Assembly: GCA_032173965.1 (NCBI GenBank)
Contig: CM063299.1
Location: 1,302,001 to 1,366,000 of the forward strand
DNA from: Sitta carolinensis
Lineage: Eukaryota > Chordata > Aves > Passeriformes > Sittidae
Reading direction: 5' to 3'
Length of the DNA: 64,000 bases
Part shown: one piece after another, positions 46,801-61,800 of the stretch
Position numbering within the stretch: the first letter of the stretch is position 1
Layout: each line of letters opens with the position of its first letter
Position numbers and translations under genes: made by a program
The notes under the pieces: generated by a model
Seen by the model: the letters and a program-made list of their open reading frames with translations, nothing else
Databases searched by the model: none
What the model was told of the DNA's origin: nothing

Positions 46801-49800
46801 TTGCACAAGAACTAGATGCTCTTTGCAGCTGCTAAGGAATTACCACAAAGAGTTATGCTGGCCTTTTGCAGGGTTTCTTCCGTCTTTGAGTTGTTCTGTC
46901 TCAATTTTATTTTAACCTGGAAATAATTGGAAAACCTCTGGATACCGTAAATTCCAAGAGCCTGCTACAGAACTGATTTGAATGTCACATAGGCACCCAG
47001 ATATTGTTGTGAGCTTCCTCTTCAGCAGTTCAGTTTAACCCTCCCTCTGTTGCCAGGAAGGGGTGAGAGGGCGCGGTGGTTTCCTGATAACGCTGACCCC
47101 AGAGTCTGATCACTCCTCTCACTCCACAGTCCCCATCTCCAGCCTAAAGCAGAGAAGCTCACACTTCAGGGGTCTCTCCTTTTATTTCAAAGCTGGACTA
47201 TTGAAAATGAACACGGTGTTTGAAGCTGCTCAGTGACCTTCTGTTTCCTTCAGGATTGTGTTTGTGTCCTTGAACCGTTCCGCTGTCGAACCTCCCCACA
47301 GCAACTGGGGATGGTGCTGCAGTCCTTGTGTTGCTCTTCCACTTCATTTTCCCTGCAAGCTGCTTCCATTTCCTACCTCTGCATCCTTCACGTTGGGCAT
47401 TTAATACCTGGCACTGGTGTCTGTTCCCTCCCCTGCCCATGAGCAGAGCGTGGGCCTCCCCACAGCTGCTCCCTGCCAGCTCTGCTTCCCAATTAACAGC
47501 TGGGCAGGCAATCCCGAGCACTAGCAGCTCTGCACTGCTAAATCACATGCACTGATGGAACTTGATTGAAGCTGTTCCCTTTCTCCGTGGGGAATTGCCA
47601 ATAATACAAACGGAGCAGACACACAAATGAGGCCGGGGAGAGGAGAGGGTGTGCGGCAGGACAGGGAGGATCTGGCTGCCTCCTCAGGGCTGGAGCAGGC
47701 TGCTGCTGCCTGCAGCTGACAGCCCCCTGCTGATGGCCCAGCGTGGCTCCTTTCTCTGCCATTGCCTCTGTTTGCCCAGGTTCTCATTGCTTCCCACCTG
47801 CCCTCCTACGAGCTGCGTCACAACCAGGTGGAGTCCATCTTCCTGTCGGCCATCGACATGTACGGGCACCAGTTCTGCATTGAGAACCTGCAGGTACCCA
47901 CCAGCCCCCTCCCTTGGCTCCCTTCTCACTCACCTTCGTGGCCCAAGGGCCTTGTGGCTTTAGGTTGTGTTGGTCGGTGTCCAGCTGTGCTCTGGTTTTT
48001 GTTTTCATCCCTCGCCAATGTGGGAATCACCGGGGGCCAGTTCTGCCCCTTGCTCGCAGGGCACAGCAGAGCAGGGGGGCTGCTTCCCCCCTCTGCTCAC
48101 CACGCAGCAGGACATGGAGTGGAGCTGTGCCAGGGCAGGTTCAGGTTGGATAGCAGGAAAAGGTTCTTCCCCCAGAGGGTGCTGGACAGACTCCCCTGGG
48201 AGTGGGCACAGCCCCGAGGCTGCCAGAGCTCCAGGAAAACCTGGATGAGCTCCTCTCCTTTGGTTTTAGTTTTAGCCCTGTCAGGGGCAGGGAGCTGGAC
48301 TCAGTGATCCCTTCCAACTCCAGGTTTCCTGTGGTTTAATGTAAAAAAGTCATAATCCTTGATGAACAACAGGAAAAGCTTAGAAATCAGAACTAGCCAG
48401 GCTTGATTTGGGGGTTTTCCTTTTTTTCCTGATCCTGGTTGCAAGACAGAGTTCACTTTTAAACCTCTGCTTAATGTGATCTCTCCTAGAAACTCATTTT
48501 GTCTGAGACATCCATCTTTGATGTGCTTCCCAACTTCTTCTACCACAGTAACCAGGTGGTAAGAATGGCAGCTTTGGAGGTGAGTTTATTCCCTTTGAAA
48601 AAAATGAGTATTTTTAAATTTCCTGTGGATTTCGTTTGTTTTGAGCACTGTCACCCTGCAAGAACCAAGAGAGCTGTAGGTTGTGTGAAATTTGGCATGC
48701 TTAGAATCTGGTACTTAATAATTGAGTGAAATTTCAAATTCAAGTTATGTTTGTGTGAAGACTGAGGTGGTAGAAAGCAGAAAGTGAAGCTGCTGTCAGA
48801 GCACAGGCTTTCAATCCTGATGGTTCTGGCCTTCCTCAAAGAACAGCTGTCAATTGTGGCTGAATTGGAGTTTCTCCAGGAAGCACCTGTTGGGGTTTTA
48901 GTGCTGGTGGGGTCTCTGGGTGTTCAGGCCAGAGCAGCTGATGGTGTTCCTGTGTCCCCAGGTGTACGTTCGGAGGGCGTACATCGCCTATGAGCTGAAC
49001 AGCGTGCAGCACCGCCAGCTGAAGGACAACACCTGCGTGGTGGAGTTCCAGTTCATGCTGCCCACCTCCCACCCCAACAGGTCAGATCACCTCCCTCTGC
49101 TGCTGGAGCTTTGGGAGGGGCTTGTCCTGCCCTGGCAAAGAGAACTTGCCCTGGCACTGCTGGAGAAAGGGGGGGTTGTTTAAGTGTGATAGAGGTTTCC
49201 TGTATTTTCTGGTTTTTAACTTCAGCTTGGGTGGTAAATTATCTCCAGGGTGTCAGTTCTGGCTGAATCCTTAGCTTTCCAAAAGATACAATTCTAGACA
49301 GAATAATCAGTAATCAGATTTTTCATAGAGAACAGGCAGTCTGTGTCCCCTTCCTGCCTGCCCTTCCTGACTGCTCGTGTGGCTCTCCTCCTCCTCCCTG
49401 CCTTTGCTGGATAAGGTGACATCTTTTGTAGCACACCATTTTTTGATGGAGCAGACCAAGATGAGAGTTTTATACAAAATGCTGGGCTTGACAGTTTGAG
49501 TCTCCGTTTTGCATTTTTTTGTGACTACGACCAAAGCATTAACTCTTGCTGCCTCCTCCTGGAGAGGAGGGTGGCATCTCTAGTTCATTTAAAAACCAAG
49601 AAAACCTGATTATCAGATCTTTACCAGAAAATAGATCAGAGTGGTTTGGGTTGGAAGGAGCTTAAAGCTCATCTCCTTGCAGCCCCTGGGCAGGGCAGCT
49701 TGCTGTGGCCCGGCTTGTTTCTGGGTGTCTGTCCCCTGCTTTCCCGGGGGTGTTGGAGCTGTCCCTTCGGTTTTTCCCTGCCTCCGAGGTCGCAGTGAGT

Positions 49801-52800
49801 CCCCGCAGCCACCGGGTGCCACTGTCGGTCCGTGCCGGCCACCTCGGCCCTTTCTCCCTCCTTTGTTTCCAAACATCTTTTCCCTGATTTCATTTTATTT
49901 TTTTGGTGGGGTCCGGTCTCGCTTCGTTGGGAATCCATCAGTACCTTTTATGAGATGGTTTTCAGGCTCTGGTTTGCTGGAAATGAATGGCTGTCCCCAG
50001 CCAGCCCCCAGCCTCTCCTGGTACAAACAGGACATGTGTTTGGGCTCATCTGGTCCCTGCATTTCTAGAGTATTTGTAAATAATTGCATGCTATTTTTAG
50101 TCCCCCTTTATAATGCTCTCTTCTCCCCTTCATTCCTCCTCCAGTCCTTCTCTGCTGGCCTCAGTTGCCTTTGTTGCTCAGGGATTTTTGCCCTGCCAGT
50201 GCTGCCCACTGCTCTGCTCTGTGCACAGGCTTAATCAGACAAGGTCAGCTGGAAGAGGAGAGATGTTCCCTGCTCCAGGAGCAGCTCTTTGGCCTGAAAT
50301 CTCCTGTGCCCTCACCCTGAATTGGCTGGGACAGTGTTCTGGGCTCAGCTGTGCTCCCCAGGCTGCTGGAGGGGGGACAGAGGCCCTGTGTTCCTTGTGC
50401 AGGGGCAGCTTCAGCTCCTTGGAGGTGCCTCCAGCTGCCAGTGATGAGTTTGGCTCCTGCTGCTTGGGGCAGCTTCTTGCTCTCCCTCTGGGGTGGCTGG
50501 AGGGTGCCCAGAGGCCGAGGGTGGCACAGGGTTTAAGGAGCTCTGAAGCCACACCTGGCATTAAACCCAGGACGTGGAAATCTCAAAACTCTGACATTGT
50601 CCTGCTTAAGTCTTTTTTGTTGTTCTTGGCCGTGGTCTGTGTTCATCATGTGCTTTTCTGTATCTTTTGTAGCACAAATTCTTAGGCTGAAAAGCTAAAA
50701 ATGCATTCCAAGGGCAAACCCCAAAGCCAAAATATCCCAAAATGTCCCTGGAGGCTCTGCAGGGCTGGTGAGCCAGGAGCAGATGCCAGAGAGCCCTTAG
50801 GAGAGCATTCCCTTTGGGAGCTGCTGTTAAGTGGTGCCACACATTTTTCACCACTGCCTCAGGTATTTTTAAACCCTGGTCCCTTTGTGTCAGATGTCTG
50901 TGAACCTTTGAGAGCCCAAATTTTACTGAAGCAAATGTTCACGTAGAGAAAACAGCAAACTGATAATGTGTTAAATTCTAATGAGGTTTTTAAATTTATA
51001 TTTAAATTCTTCATTATTGGTATTTAACCCTGCTGTGCCTTTACTTAATTGTGGCAGAAGCAATCCCAGTCACTCCTTCTGAGCTGCCTGATCACAGCTC
51101 GGGCTCAGACTTTGTGTTTTTGGCCATGGAAGGATTGCCATCAGCTGCCCACAGGGAAGCAGAGAGCACAGAAAAGCTGTTAAATCTGCTGACAAAGTCA
51201 CAGAAGTGCAACCTGCTCCTGGTGGGTTTTGTGGGCAGAAACTATTTGGGGAATTATTTGTTTAAATTAACAGAAAACATCCTAATGTGAGAATCCCCAC
51301 TGAATGGCAAGGGAAAGTCATGGCAGGGGGAGAGAGAGCTTCTAATGGGAGTCCCAGAGGGTTTGTGGAGCATTCCCAGAGGCCAGCACAGGGCAGGGAG
51401 CAGTGCAGTGTCACCAGCTGACTGCAAAGGGGGCTGGGGAGCCCTGAGAGCACAAACCCATCTGGAGGTGTGGATCAGGGGTCTCAGGGATGCTCTGGCT
51501 GCAGAGGAGTGCAGAGCCCCTGCCTGGGGCTGGGCTGCCCTGTGCAGGCAGCCAGGCTCTGGGCAGAGCAGAGGGGAGGGAGCCCTGCTGGGGCTGTGCC
51601 TGCCTGGCTGCCGTGGGCAGGGGGGATATTGACTGCTGCTCCCAGTTCAGCTGCCTTTGTGAGCCTGGCAGCCCAGGTGACAGACACTGAAAGGCCTTTC
51701 TGAGGTGTTCATGAAACAGGCCTTGCCTAATCTTAGCTTAAAATCTTCTATTCAAAGAAACATTGTGTGTGGAGGAGAGGGAATTATAGTGCTTTTTCAA
51801 CAGAAGTGTTTCTTTCTAATCCCCTCTCCTCTCCTGCTTTCCTGCAGCCTTTCTCCTGTCTGAAGCTGTAAGGTTTAAATTAAACTGGGACATTGTCTGC
51901 TGTAGCCAGCTCTTGGAGCCTGCTGCTGCCCTGCTCCTCCCAGAGCATCCCCTTCTCCCCAGCTCCCCCAGCCAGGCTGTCCAGCTGCTCCCTCGAGCCC
52001 CTTCCCCAGGAGCAGATGTGCTGGAGGGCCAGGAGGGAAGAACTCAGAGATAAATGTGCTTCCACAGAACAGATCCCTGCTTTTCTCAGAGCTGGATGTG
52101 TCCTGTGTCAGATGCTGAGGCAGGTGCTGACAAGGAGACTTAGAGGTGCTGGATATATCCTGATTTTGGGGTGTGGCAGGGATAGCCCAGGGCTCTGCCT
52201 TCTGCTTTGTTGAGCCCCAGAGGAAACTGAAACTCAGCCCAGGCTGGGTTTGGTCCCTGCTGCCTCAGCCTTGCCTTCCCAACCGCTCTGGGCACTGAGC
52301 CCACACCTCCCTCTGTCCCACAGAACACCCCCAGCTGCCACACCAGCCTCGGGATGTCCTGGGGGACCTGGGACCGGGATGTAGCCCTGGGAGGAGGCAG
52401 TAAGGCAGGGGTTAGCACTGCAGAGAGGGTCCTGATAATGAGGTGTGACTCTGGGGGCTCAGCAAAGGGTGGGTGACAGCAGCACCCCCTGGGTGCCCCT
52501 GGAGCCAGGAATGCACACAGGGATGGAGAGACAAATGTCTTGTCTGGGCTGAATTCATTCCTGGGGCTGCATCCTGTTTTCCATGGTGCTTCCAAGGGTG
52601 GAATTCAAGCCTGGGCACGAATTACTCTGTATTTCATCAGCACCATCAAACCACAGGGTGGCCTGGGGTGGAAGGACCCTAAAGCTCATCCCTGCAGTGG
52701 AGAGGGAACTTCCCACTAGACCAGGTTTCTCAGAGCCCCATCCAGGGGTATTTCCATCAGTGTAGATGTCTCAACTCTCTTGTGCTTGGGTTTGCCTGGA

Positions 52801-55800
52801 ATCTCCTCCCTCTGTGCCTGTGGATGTTCGTTCATGCCCCACCTTGGACTTTGGTGTTGCTGATTTCAAGGCTTTAGAGTGGTGCATGATCTCTCCTTTG
52901 CTGTCTCCTGATGTTTTATCATCTATGGGGTATTTGGTTGTTCCTTCCTGTCAGCCTCTTCCTTAGCTTACAGGTAGAAGCCATTTGGAAGGCTGAAAGC
53001 CAGGTTCAATATCCCTGGTCCCAAAGAGGGCTTTTTTAAAAACCCCACACTCACTTGCACTGAGAGCAGCCTGCAGAGGTTTTTTCCTGTTATCATTTTA
53101 CAATGATGTACTCATAAAATGTGAATTTCTGACATAGTGAAAAGCATTTTCTGAGGACTAGTTGCTGGAACAGCCTCTGGCATCAGCCTTTGGATGCCAG
53201 GAGTGCCCCAGCCGTGCTGCTGTGGGCTCTGACCCTACCTGGAGCCCCAAAGGGACAACTCCTGGGGTGTCAGGTAGCCTGAGGTCCCCTCCTTGTTGTG
53301 AGAGTGGTTTGCATGGGGAGGGAGGAGGGGAAAATGATTGCAGGACACCTGTAAATCCCTGCAGCTCCGTGCTGAGGTTTGATGTTAATTAGGCAGCAGG
53401 CAGCAGTAATGTGCTGCCGTTCCCTTGGCTTGCCTGCCTCGGAAAGGGCAAAATCTTCCAGCAGAGCAAAGAAGGGGCTGTGGAAGGGGCAGCAAACTGA
53501 ATGGAACGACGATAATTTTATGCAAATTGGACTTCTGTAGCAGATTCAGCTTGGCTGAATCACAGAGGGAGCAGAAGAATAAGGGAAGAAAGAGGGAGAG
53601 GAAAAACCCAATCAAAATGTATGGTTTGAGGCATGTTTCACAGCCTTCTGGTTAGATTCTTCTGCAGAAATGAAGCAACATAAGAGGAATGGCACTGGTC
53701 AGAGCCAGTGGAATTGCTCTTTCTCCTGTGGTACTGCTGTTAATAACTACAAGTGGGTTATTGAGCCAACCTCTGCTGATTCTGCTTTGCTGCCTCATTT
53801 CCAAAGCTTTGCCCTGTGCTGGCACTGGCTCGCAGCTGCAGCTTTGCATGCACGGCCATGGCAGGGGGGACAGCTCCTGTTCTCCCAGGGAAAGGGGAGA
53901 GGGGAGCCCAATCCAGAGTGCCCAGGAGGAGCAGGAGCATTGGGGCTGGAGCTGAGCCCTGCTGGGATCAGTTCTGGTCAGGAGGGGCCATTCTGGGGGC
54001 TGAGGAGGGCTCAGAGAAGGGCTGGGGCTGCAGTGGAGGGCAGGCTGTGGTGCCAGCACTGCCCCATGGCTGAGCCCCTCTCACTCCTGGGCTGCTGCTT
54101 CCAGGGGCTCTGACATGGCCCTGGCACAGGACCAGGGGATGGTTTGGGCTGGAAAGGACCTTAAAGATCTTTTATTCCACCCTGCCACGGCAGGGACACC
54201 TTCCAGTGTCCCAGACTGCTCCAAGCCCTGTCCAGCCTGGAACATTCCCAGGGATCCAGGGGCAGCTCCAGCTTCTCTGGGCACCCTGTGCCAGGGCCTG
54301 CCCACCCTCCCAGGGAGGAATTTCCCCTGACACCCCGTTTGAACCTGCTCTCTTTCAGTTTCAATCCACTCTTTGCCATCCCTGCCCGAGCCTCTTCAGC
54401 TCCATGGGGAGAGGCAGGAGAAGCTCCCAGGGCACAGCCCCAGGGTGCCCTTCCTGAGGCTGAACTGAACATTTGTTAGGCTGTGTTTTTATCCCTCCCT
54501 TTTCTGAAAGCCTTCCAGGGATGGCTACAGGAGTGTTCCTGCTGGGGGTAGGAACTGCCAGTCCTCTCCAGACTATTTTTTCCAACTGAAGTAGATCACA
54601 TGCAGCTTTCCCACTCCTTGCCAAGCTCAAAAAATAGTCCCAAGCCCCTGAGGGCTCAAGGCCCGTTCTGTCCTGACCACAGGTTCTGCAGCACAGGGGC
54701 TGTCCCCACCATCCCCCCCAAAATTAACTTGTGTTACTTATACCATAACAGATAGGTTTTCAAGTTGGTTTTTTTCCCTATATGGTTGAAGGAGATTATG
54801 GGGTTTTTTGTGCCTCTACCAGAAATGCACCCAGCATCACCCTGTAGTGAAGGTGACCCTGCTGTGACCAAACTTGGGGCAGGCTGAACTGTGTGGCCAT
54901 GGAATATCAATGAAGGAATGAACCACGTCATTGTCACTGAGACTTTGTGCTCAGTAACTTGCCTGTGGTCTAGGATGTCAAAAAAGGTTTGTGGTTTGAT
55001 CTCCTGAAGGGAAGGGGGCGAATGCCCACTGACATCTTCCTCAGAGCTCTCCTTCCCATCTTTTAATTCTTGCTAGTTCCTTTGCACAAGCCTCCCGAGT
55101 GCAAGGACATTTTTTAATTTAATCTATGTTCTTTTGCATGTCAGATCCCAGCAATTTTTCCATCTTGCATGGAGCACTCTCCTGGCTGTTCCTGCTGTGG
55201 GCTGGGCTGTGCTGCTGTGAAAATGTGCCCCTCACTCCTCTGTGCCTTGTGTGCATCACTAAGCCCTGGGCTGCCTGCAGATATGGGGAGAGTTGGGCTG
55301 ATGTTATAAAAGAATTGGTAAAGTTTTCCTCAAATTAGCCTTAGGTTTGTCTTTTTCAACCTTAGGATTGTTCTTTTTAGTACTGAGTGCTGAAAATGCA
55401 GCGTATTCCCTGGTGCTGTGTGTGTTTGCTTTGTTCCTGCCTTGTGGGAGCCTGTGCGTGGGCTGCTGCTCAGCCTGCAGCTTTGGCACTGAGCTTTGGC
55501 TGGTTCTCCTGAACCTGTTGCAATTTTCCTGTGTGAGATGGTAATTTTTTCCTTTTTTTTTTTTTTTTTCCCCATCTCTGCTGTTTGCTGCTCTGTCAGG
55601 GAGCTCAAGCCCCCCTGTGCTCTTGCTTTGCACTTGGTGTGTGCAGAGGGCTGGAAGTGGGGATGATGGAAGGTGAGCAGCAGGGTGGGGGCCCTTGCAC
55701 CTGCCAGGGGCTCTCCTGGGAAATTCCATTTTTTGCCTGCTCTCTCATGGGCTGGCTCTAAAGGGCAGGCAGGGGGTGCCTCCCCAGGGAGCTCTCCCTG

Positions 55801-58800
55801 ACAAATTGCAGGGATTTTGCTGGTTGTGTGCACCAGTTTGATGATGGTTCTTTATGATGGCTTTCACTAACCAGTCTGTGACTAACTGTGGTTGTTTGAT
55901 TACAGAGGGAACATCCCCACACTAAACAGGTACGGTACTCATCATCTTTTCAAATTTCTAAAGACACACTAGAAAGAAGTAGCCTAATCCTGAATGTTTT
56001 AACATGTTTTGTTGTAGTGCCCTTCTCTTTACTTGGGAAACTCTCAACCATAACTCCTCTTTTACCTTCCCTTTTCCTCTCCCTTTGTCTAAAACATGTT
56101 TTCAGCTTTTTTTTAAAAAAAAAAAAAAAAAAAAGCTAATCTTTGCATGGAGCTATCTTTGAAATCAGATTTGCTGGGTGACTCAGCTCATCTGCAGTGT
56201 GTTACACAGCACAGTGCTGTCCTAGGGTCTCTTTTGGCACTGGGTTCCCAGGTGTTGACCCTCTGGCAGGGTGTCACAGTGACCCCAGGCAGTTCCCCCC
56301 AGCCCAACCCTGGTTTCTTGTCCATAGCTTAGGCTTTGTCAAGGCTGTTTCACCTCCCTCACACCATAGATGAATCTACATCTCAAACAGCTGACAGCAT
56401 GTTTTGTTGTGGTTTGGACGCTAATTTTTCCCCTGTGTCTCAGTTGAAAAGTATTTCTTGTTTTAAATAATACATGAAAAATGTCTGCTGTCTTTTTGTT
56501 CAGTTCCTGTTCTGTGATAGTTTTTGTATTAGTTGTAAGAAACGTACACCAAGGCATGTCCTGAAAAATTCCTCCCTTTCAAAACGTGAATACCTATTAT
56601 TTATTACTGCTTACAAGCCTATTTAGGGAAAAATAGTAAAAATGGGCTTGGAAGTCTCACGGCTCTTAATCAGAGATAAATTGCAGAAACAGAGAGTGAC
56701 TTGAGGCATGGAGAGCTATTAATCACCCTGATGATACTTTAGACTCGTTAACACTGTACTCAGGGTGGGTTTGGTGTGTGGGCAGGAGGAAATCCCAGCA
56801 GAGCTGGGAGGTGGCAGTGGCAGGAGTGCTCAGCCAGGTCGGGGCCCTGCCTTCCTCACAGCTCTGAGGCACTGGGTATGCTGGGGAATCAACTCCCTGG
56901 CTCTTTCCCCATCTCCTCCTGCTGTGGCACCAGTTGGGAGGAGCAAAATTAATGTGCCCCAAGCCCCCAAGGAGAGTGAGTGAGGAGTGTGTGGTCCCTG
57001 GGCCGGCTCCCTGCTCCTGTCACTGCAGAAGTGTCACCACCTTGCAGGCAGCCCTTGAAATAAGTCTGAATTAAGATGAGTCTGTCATAGAGCTCAGAAA
57101 TTGGTGATAATTATTGCAGAGCAGGCAAAGCCCAGCTGTGGTCACCAGGGAAAGGTCCAGTCTAATTGTGTGCTTTTCCCTCACTGTGTGAGAAGCTTCC
57201 TCTGCTGGTCTTGACCGTGGCATTGTGAGTCTTTGAAAAAAACATAAAAATCACAGAATCAGTGGGGTTGGAAAAGACCTCCAAGACCATGAGGTTCAAC
57301 CTGTGACTGATGCCCACCTTGTCAGCCAGCCCAGAGCTCTGAGTGCCACATCAGTTGTTTCTTGAACAGGAAGGGTAGGAATATGAACATAAGACTCAGT
57401 AGAGAATTTTGGAGAAGTCACTGTACCACACTGCATTTGAGGAGTGCAAATTATAGTGCAATCAGAAAAATCATGGAATCAATAAGATAATACAGCATGA
57501 TGTGCTTCAACCTAATTTGTAAAAATGTGCTGAATCCTTCAAGTGTCAAATCTAAAAATTATTGTTGTTTGAATCACTTCCAACTGTAAATCAAAGCATA
57601 AAGGCAGGAGGAAAAATAAGTTCAGCTTTGCATAGTCAGAATTCTCCTGTCATCTCAAGAAACACCTGTTTAAAGGGGTTATAACATTATCTGCTAACTC
57701 TGGGTGTTCCTGTCATTGAGTCAACTGGTGCCACCCAGGTCAGGCTGGCACCAGGGGCTCTGGAGCAGGCTGAGAATTCCAGCAGGGATTGCACAGCCGC
57801 GCTCCAGGAGCTGGTGCCCAAACCTGCTCCCCGTGCTGCGCTGCCCTGCCCTGTCCCTGCTGACTGTGCTCTCGTGTCCTTGCTGTTTAGAATGTCCTTC
57901 TCCTCCAACCTCAACCATTATGGCATGGTGCACGTGGCCAGTGTGAGTGACGTGCTGCTGGACAGCTCCTTCACGCCGCCGTGCCAGCGCATGGGCGGCA
58001 TGGTCTCCTTCCGCACCTTCGAGGACTTCGTCAGGTGGGCGGCCAGCCTGGGCCTTGCTTCTGTGGCCCCCTCCCCTGCTGGGCCCTGGGGGAGCTGGGG
58101 GAAAGCTTTGCCAGGTCCAGGGTGGGGTTTGGGCTGTGCTGAGCTCATTCCCCTGCTTGGATTGCTCTGTGTGTGTGTGCGCGCTCCCTTGCAGTCGCAG
58201 GCTGCTGGAGGAGCAGTTTGCACACAGAGGGGTGCTGCTGGTTGGAGGAATTTGGGAATGTGCTGGTGTCTCCTAATGCTCTATGGATGTGTGGGGAGGA
58301 GTTCTTTGTGCCTCCAAATTCCTGGGATTGGCAAACCCAGCAGAGCCCTCAGCCTGCACCCTGCAGGTGTCTGACAAACGCTGGACAATCCAGACTCTGG
58401 TTTGAGGAATTGCCTCCTCATCTTTGGGCCCTTAACTCCCAGGGCTGGGGGGTTCAGAGCTGGGTGCTCTGTGTGCTGGCAGGCTGTGGTGGTGACTGCT
58501 CCTTCCTGGTGTGTTCCAGGATCTTTGATGAAGTCATGGGATGCTTCTGTGACTCTCCCCCGCAGAGCCCAACGTTCCCCGAGGCCGGCCATGCCTCCCT
58601 CTATGATGAAGACAAGGTAGGGTTGTTTTTTTTTCTGGAAGGTGCTCCCAGGCTGGCAGCAGGGCTGAGGCTGGATGTCCTCCCTGTCTGGGCTGCTGGG
58701 AGCAGGAGTTAGGAGCTTTGTGTATTTATGGCTGTGATTTGCTTGCTTGTTCCACAGCAGGTGACTCGGCGTGGGCGGCCGCTTTCCAGCTCTGTTCTAA

Positions 58801-61800
58801 AACTATGGCTCAGCCTCTTGCTCTCCATGTAAATTTAGTTTATGGCTTTTAGCATCAGCAGAATTACTGGATCCACAGCAGCATAACAGAGTTTAAACCC
58901 ACCATTAAGTCTCCAGACCCTTCTCTGCACCAGGATGTTGAACTGCATCTTCAGCCATCTTTCTCCTATGTCTGACTTGCCGTGTTTCCTGCCTTACACC
59001 CTTCCCAGTCACCTTAAATCCTGATTCTTCCCTCTGTTCTACCTCTTGGAACTGTTTTTGGGAGGAAAAGCTGAGTGGAGCTGCTCAGTTTTTGCAGTGA
59101 TGTGGAGAACAGGTGCAGAGGAAGCAGGTGGTCCCTAATCCGTAGGGATAGAAGTCCAGTTTCCCTTAGAGGCACAGGGAGCTGCTCCACAAGAGTGGGA
59201 AGCTCTGCTGGAGCATAGCCTGTGTCCAGAACAGGGCTTTGTTTTCCACTGATCCTGATGTGTGTAAGCACTGCAGCCTTTTCCAGAACATTACTGTCAA
59301 CCTTGATGTCCTCAGATCCCTCTCTTTACATCCCCCTCACCTCACCAAGGTAATTTCCTGTCCAGACTCAGTTTTTCCCAGTTAATCACAGGCTCCTGAA
59401 GGCTGAATATGTAACTGCTTGGAGCTCTAATGGAATTGATGTTTCCACATTATTTCATGTTGTTGTAGATACGAAAATTCACAGTTTTGCCCCTATGCTA
59501 TGATTAATTTAATTATTTTCCTTGATGCCAAAGTCCTCTACTGTCCTTGTGCTGCATCTGGTTAAGAGAGGCCCTGAGCCTGTGCCCTGTGTCATCCTCA
59601 GACCTGGATTCTCCAAAGGAGGCTCCTGTTTGGTGCTTGTGGACATTGCCTTCTGTGAAACTGCAGATTTGTGAGGCTCCTTGGGCAAGGATTTCCCTCT
59701 GAGTTTTCCCTGAGGCCGTTTCCCCCGAGCATCTCTGCTTTAAGGCTGGATTTAGGGAGCCTGTTCTGAGGACTGGCGGGTGTGAAGGAGTTAATGATTT
59801 AACCGTGGGGAACATTCCCTTGTGCTTGCAGAGTGCCCGGGAGGAGCCCATCCACATCCTCAACGTGGCCATCAAAACCGACGGCGACGTGGACGACGAC
59901 GGCCTGGCTGCCATGTTCAGGGAGTTCACCCAGAGCAAGGTGAGCTCCTGCACCCCCTGCCTCCCCCTGGGCACCACAGCTTGGGCAAAGGCTGGATGGT
60001 CCCTAATTCTGGGGGGTTTTGTTTGATTTCAAATGAACACCTGCAGTTGCAGCCTTAATTTATCCCGCCTAAAGCCTTCCAGTTTCTTTGACTGGAAGCT
60101 TTCTTTGGCTGTAGCTGCCCCTTCCTGAAGCCACCAGGTCATTGTTGGTCCTTCTAAGCTGTCAGGTCAGGACTTCTTCCCTTGAGTTTTTGGTGGGATG
60201 AAAGACTTGGAAGGTTCACACCACATCAGGTCATTCTTCAGTGACTGTCTCCACATGCTCTGAAAAATGTGTTCTGTGCCTTTCCCTGGTGATGAAGTTG
60301 TTGTATGAGCAGCAGAACTGTGTAAAATGACATTTTAATGTCCTGTGTTTGTGTATCTCTGTAGTCTTAATGCAACTAAATTTATTGCCTTGTTAGCATG
60401 CTGGAGCATTCACCTTATACAATATTCCTGGTCTTTAGGAGGAATTATTTGGTGTGTTCTGTGGCTCCTTCCTAAGTGTGGGATGCACTTTAGAGTCCCA
60501 AATGTGAGTGCTGGGTCAGCTGTGAGACAGCCTGGGTCGGGAGCAGCCTCCTGGTGCCCACTCTGGGCTCTGCCTGCACCTGCTTTTCTGGTGGTGTGAA
60601 GAACTCCACCAGTCTGTGGAGCTGAATATCCCACCAGGAACTGGGATCCCTGGCACTGCACTGGTTTGGGAATACTGAATGAGCATCTCCAGCTTCTTAG
60701 GGAACATGTCCTGCAGAAATCAGGGGTTCCAAAGTGGGACTGGCATCCACGTGCCTTCAGCAGCTTCCTGTCCCTTTAAACAAGGAAAACAATCAAATCT
60801 AAGAATTAAAACTAGTTCTGCTTTTCATCTGCTTGATCATGCTCCAGGCGTTTTATGGGAGGGGATAAAAGGAAAGAAATAAAATATATTTAAAAAAAAA
60901 AAAATCATCCAAAACCACATTAAACTATCAAATAGGTTGATCCAAATTGTCCAAATAATCTTCTAGTCCCAGCATGTTGTGTGTGGTTTTTTTAATAGAA
61001 ATTAGGATCATATACTTGTAAATGACTTGTGGAGGAGATTGAGGCAGTCAGTGGAAATGGAGTTTCTCCAGGTGCTGATGGCTAATCGCTCTGTAATAGC
61101 TGTGGCCTTGCTGGGAGACCCACATTATTACCATGTAATCAGAATCCTGTTGCTCTGCTGTTATTGTCTGCCACTTGTGGAATTTTAAAAGCAATAACAA
61201 TTTTTGCTTTTTAAATCATGGCATTATTAAAGTTATTTTCTTCCTCTTGCCATGAATATAGTCACTGCTGCTCATTTTCAAAGGGCTTAACCTTAGTGAA
61301 ACATCACAGTCTGTGCTGAGAGGGGCTGGTTTGTTCCTGCTTGGGCTGAGTTGTTGTTCCCTTTTTGTGTTCTTTGCTTTTAAATTGGAAGAGGGAGGAG
61401 AAAAGTTTGAAAAAGAGGAGAATTAGGAGATCTTCACACTTCAGAGGATCAGTGGTGTGGCAAACACTGATGGCAGCACTCCTCTGAGAGGGGGCTTAGG
61501 GGAGCATGAGGGAGAAGCAGCCAGAATGGATATTCTGTGATCTGTCTGGAAAAAATCCCTGCCATGTGACTGGTCTCACCTTTGCACTGGGGAATCTTGG
61601 CATCTCAGGATGGTTTGGGTTGGAAGGGACCTCAAGGCCCTGCCTGACACTCTTGTCCATCTAACTCTTGTCATGTCACTCTCTGCCCTTACAGAAAGCC
61701 CCTCTCCCTTCTATTTTAACACCCTTAGAGTACTAGGAGGGCACAGTGGGGACCCCCAAAGCCTTCAGCAGGCTGAGAGGCTGGCTGTGTGGTTGGGCTG

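Larger units (their letters stand above)
49081..55905 (+). other. ACACA: ACACA intron 31 (6.8 kb) before the alternative mini-exon
   Basis: It contains three reverse CR1 fragments (49.63, 52.65, 54.13 kb) and long homopolymer runs near its 3' end. I found no additional exon. The open frames over it, up to about 200 codons, have no family resemblance. Confidence 0.65.

Noticed and set aside
58195..58235. An exon-like segment after CTCCCTTGCAG in intron 33 (TCGCAGGCTGCTGG).
   Set aside because: Inserting it would break the reading frame between exons 33 and 34, whose direct joining gives the conserved [13 protein letters not shown].
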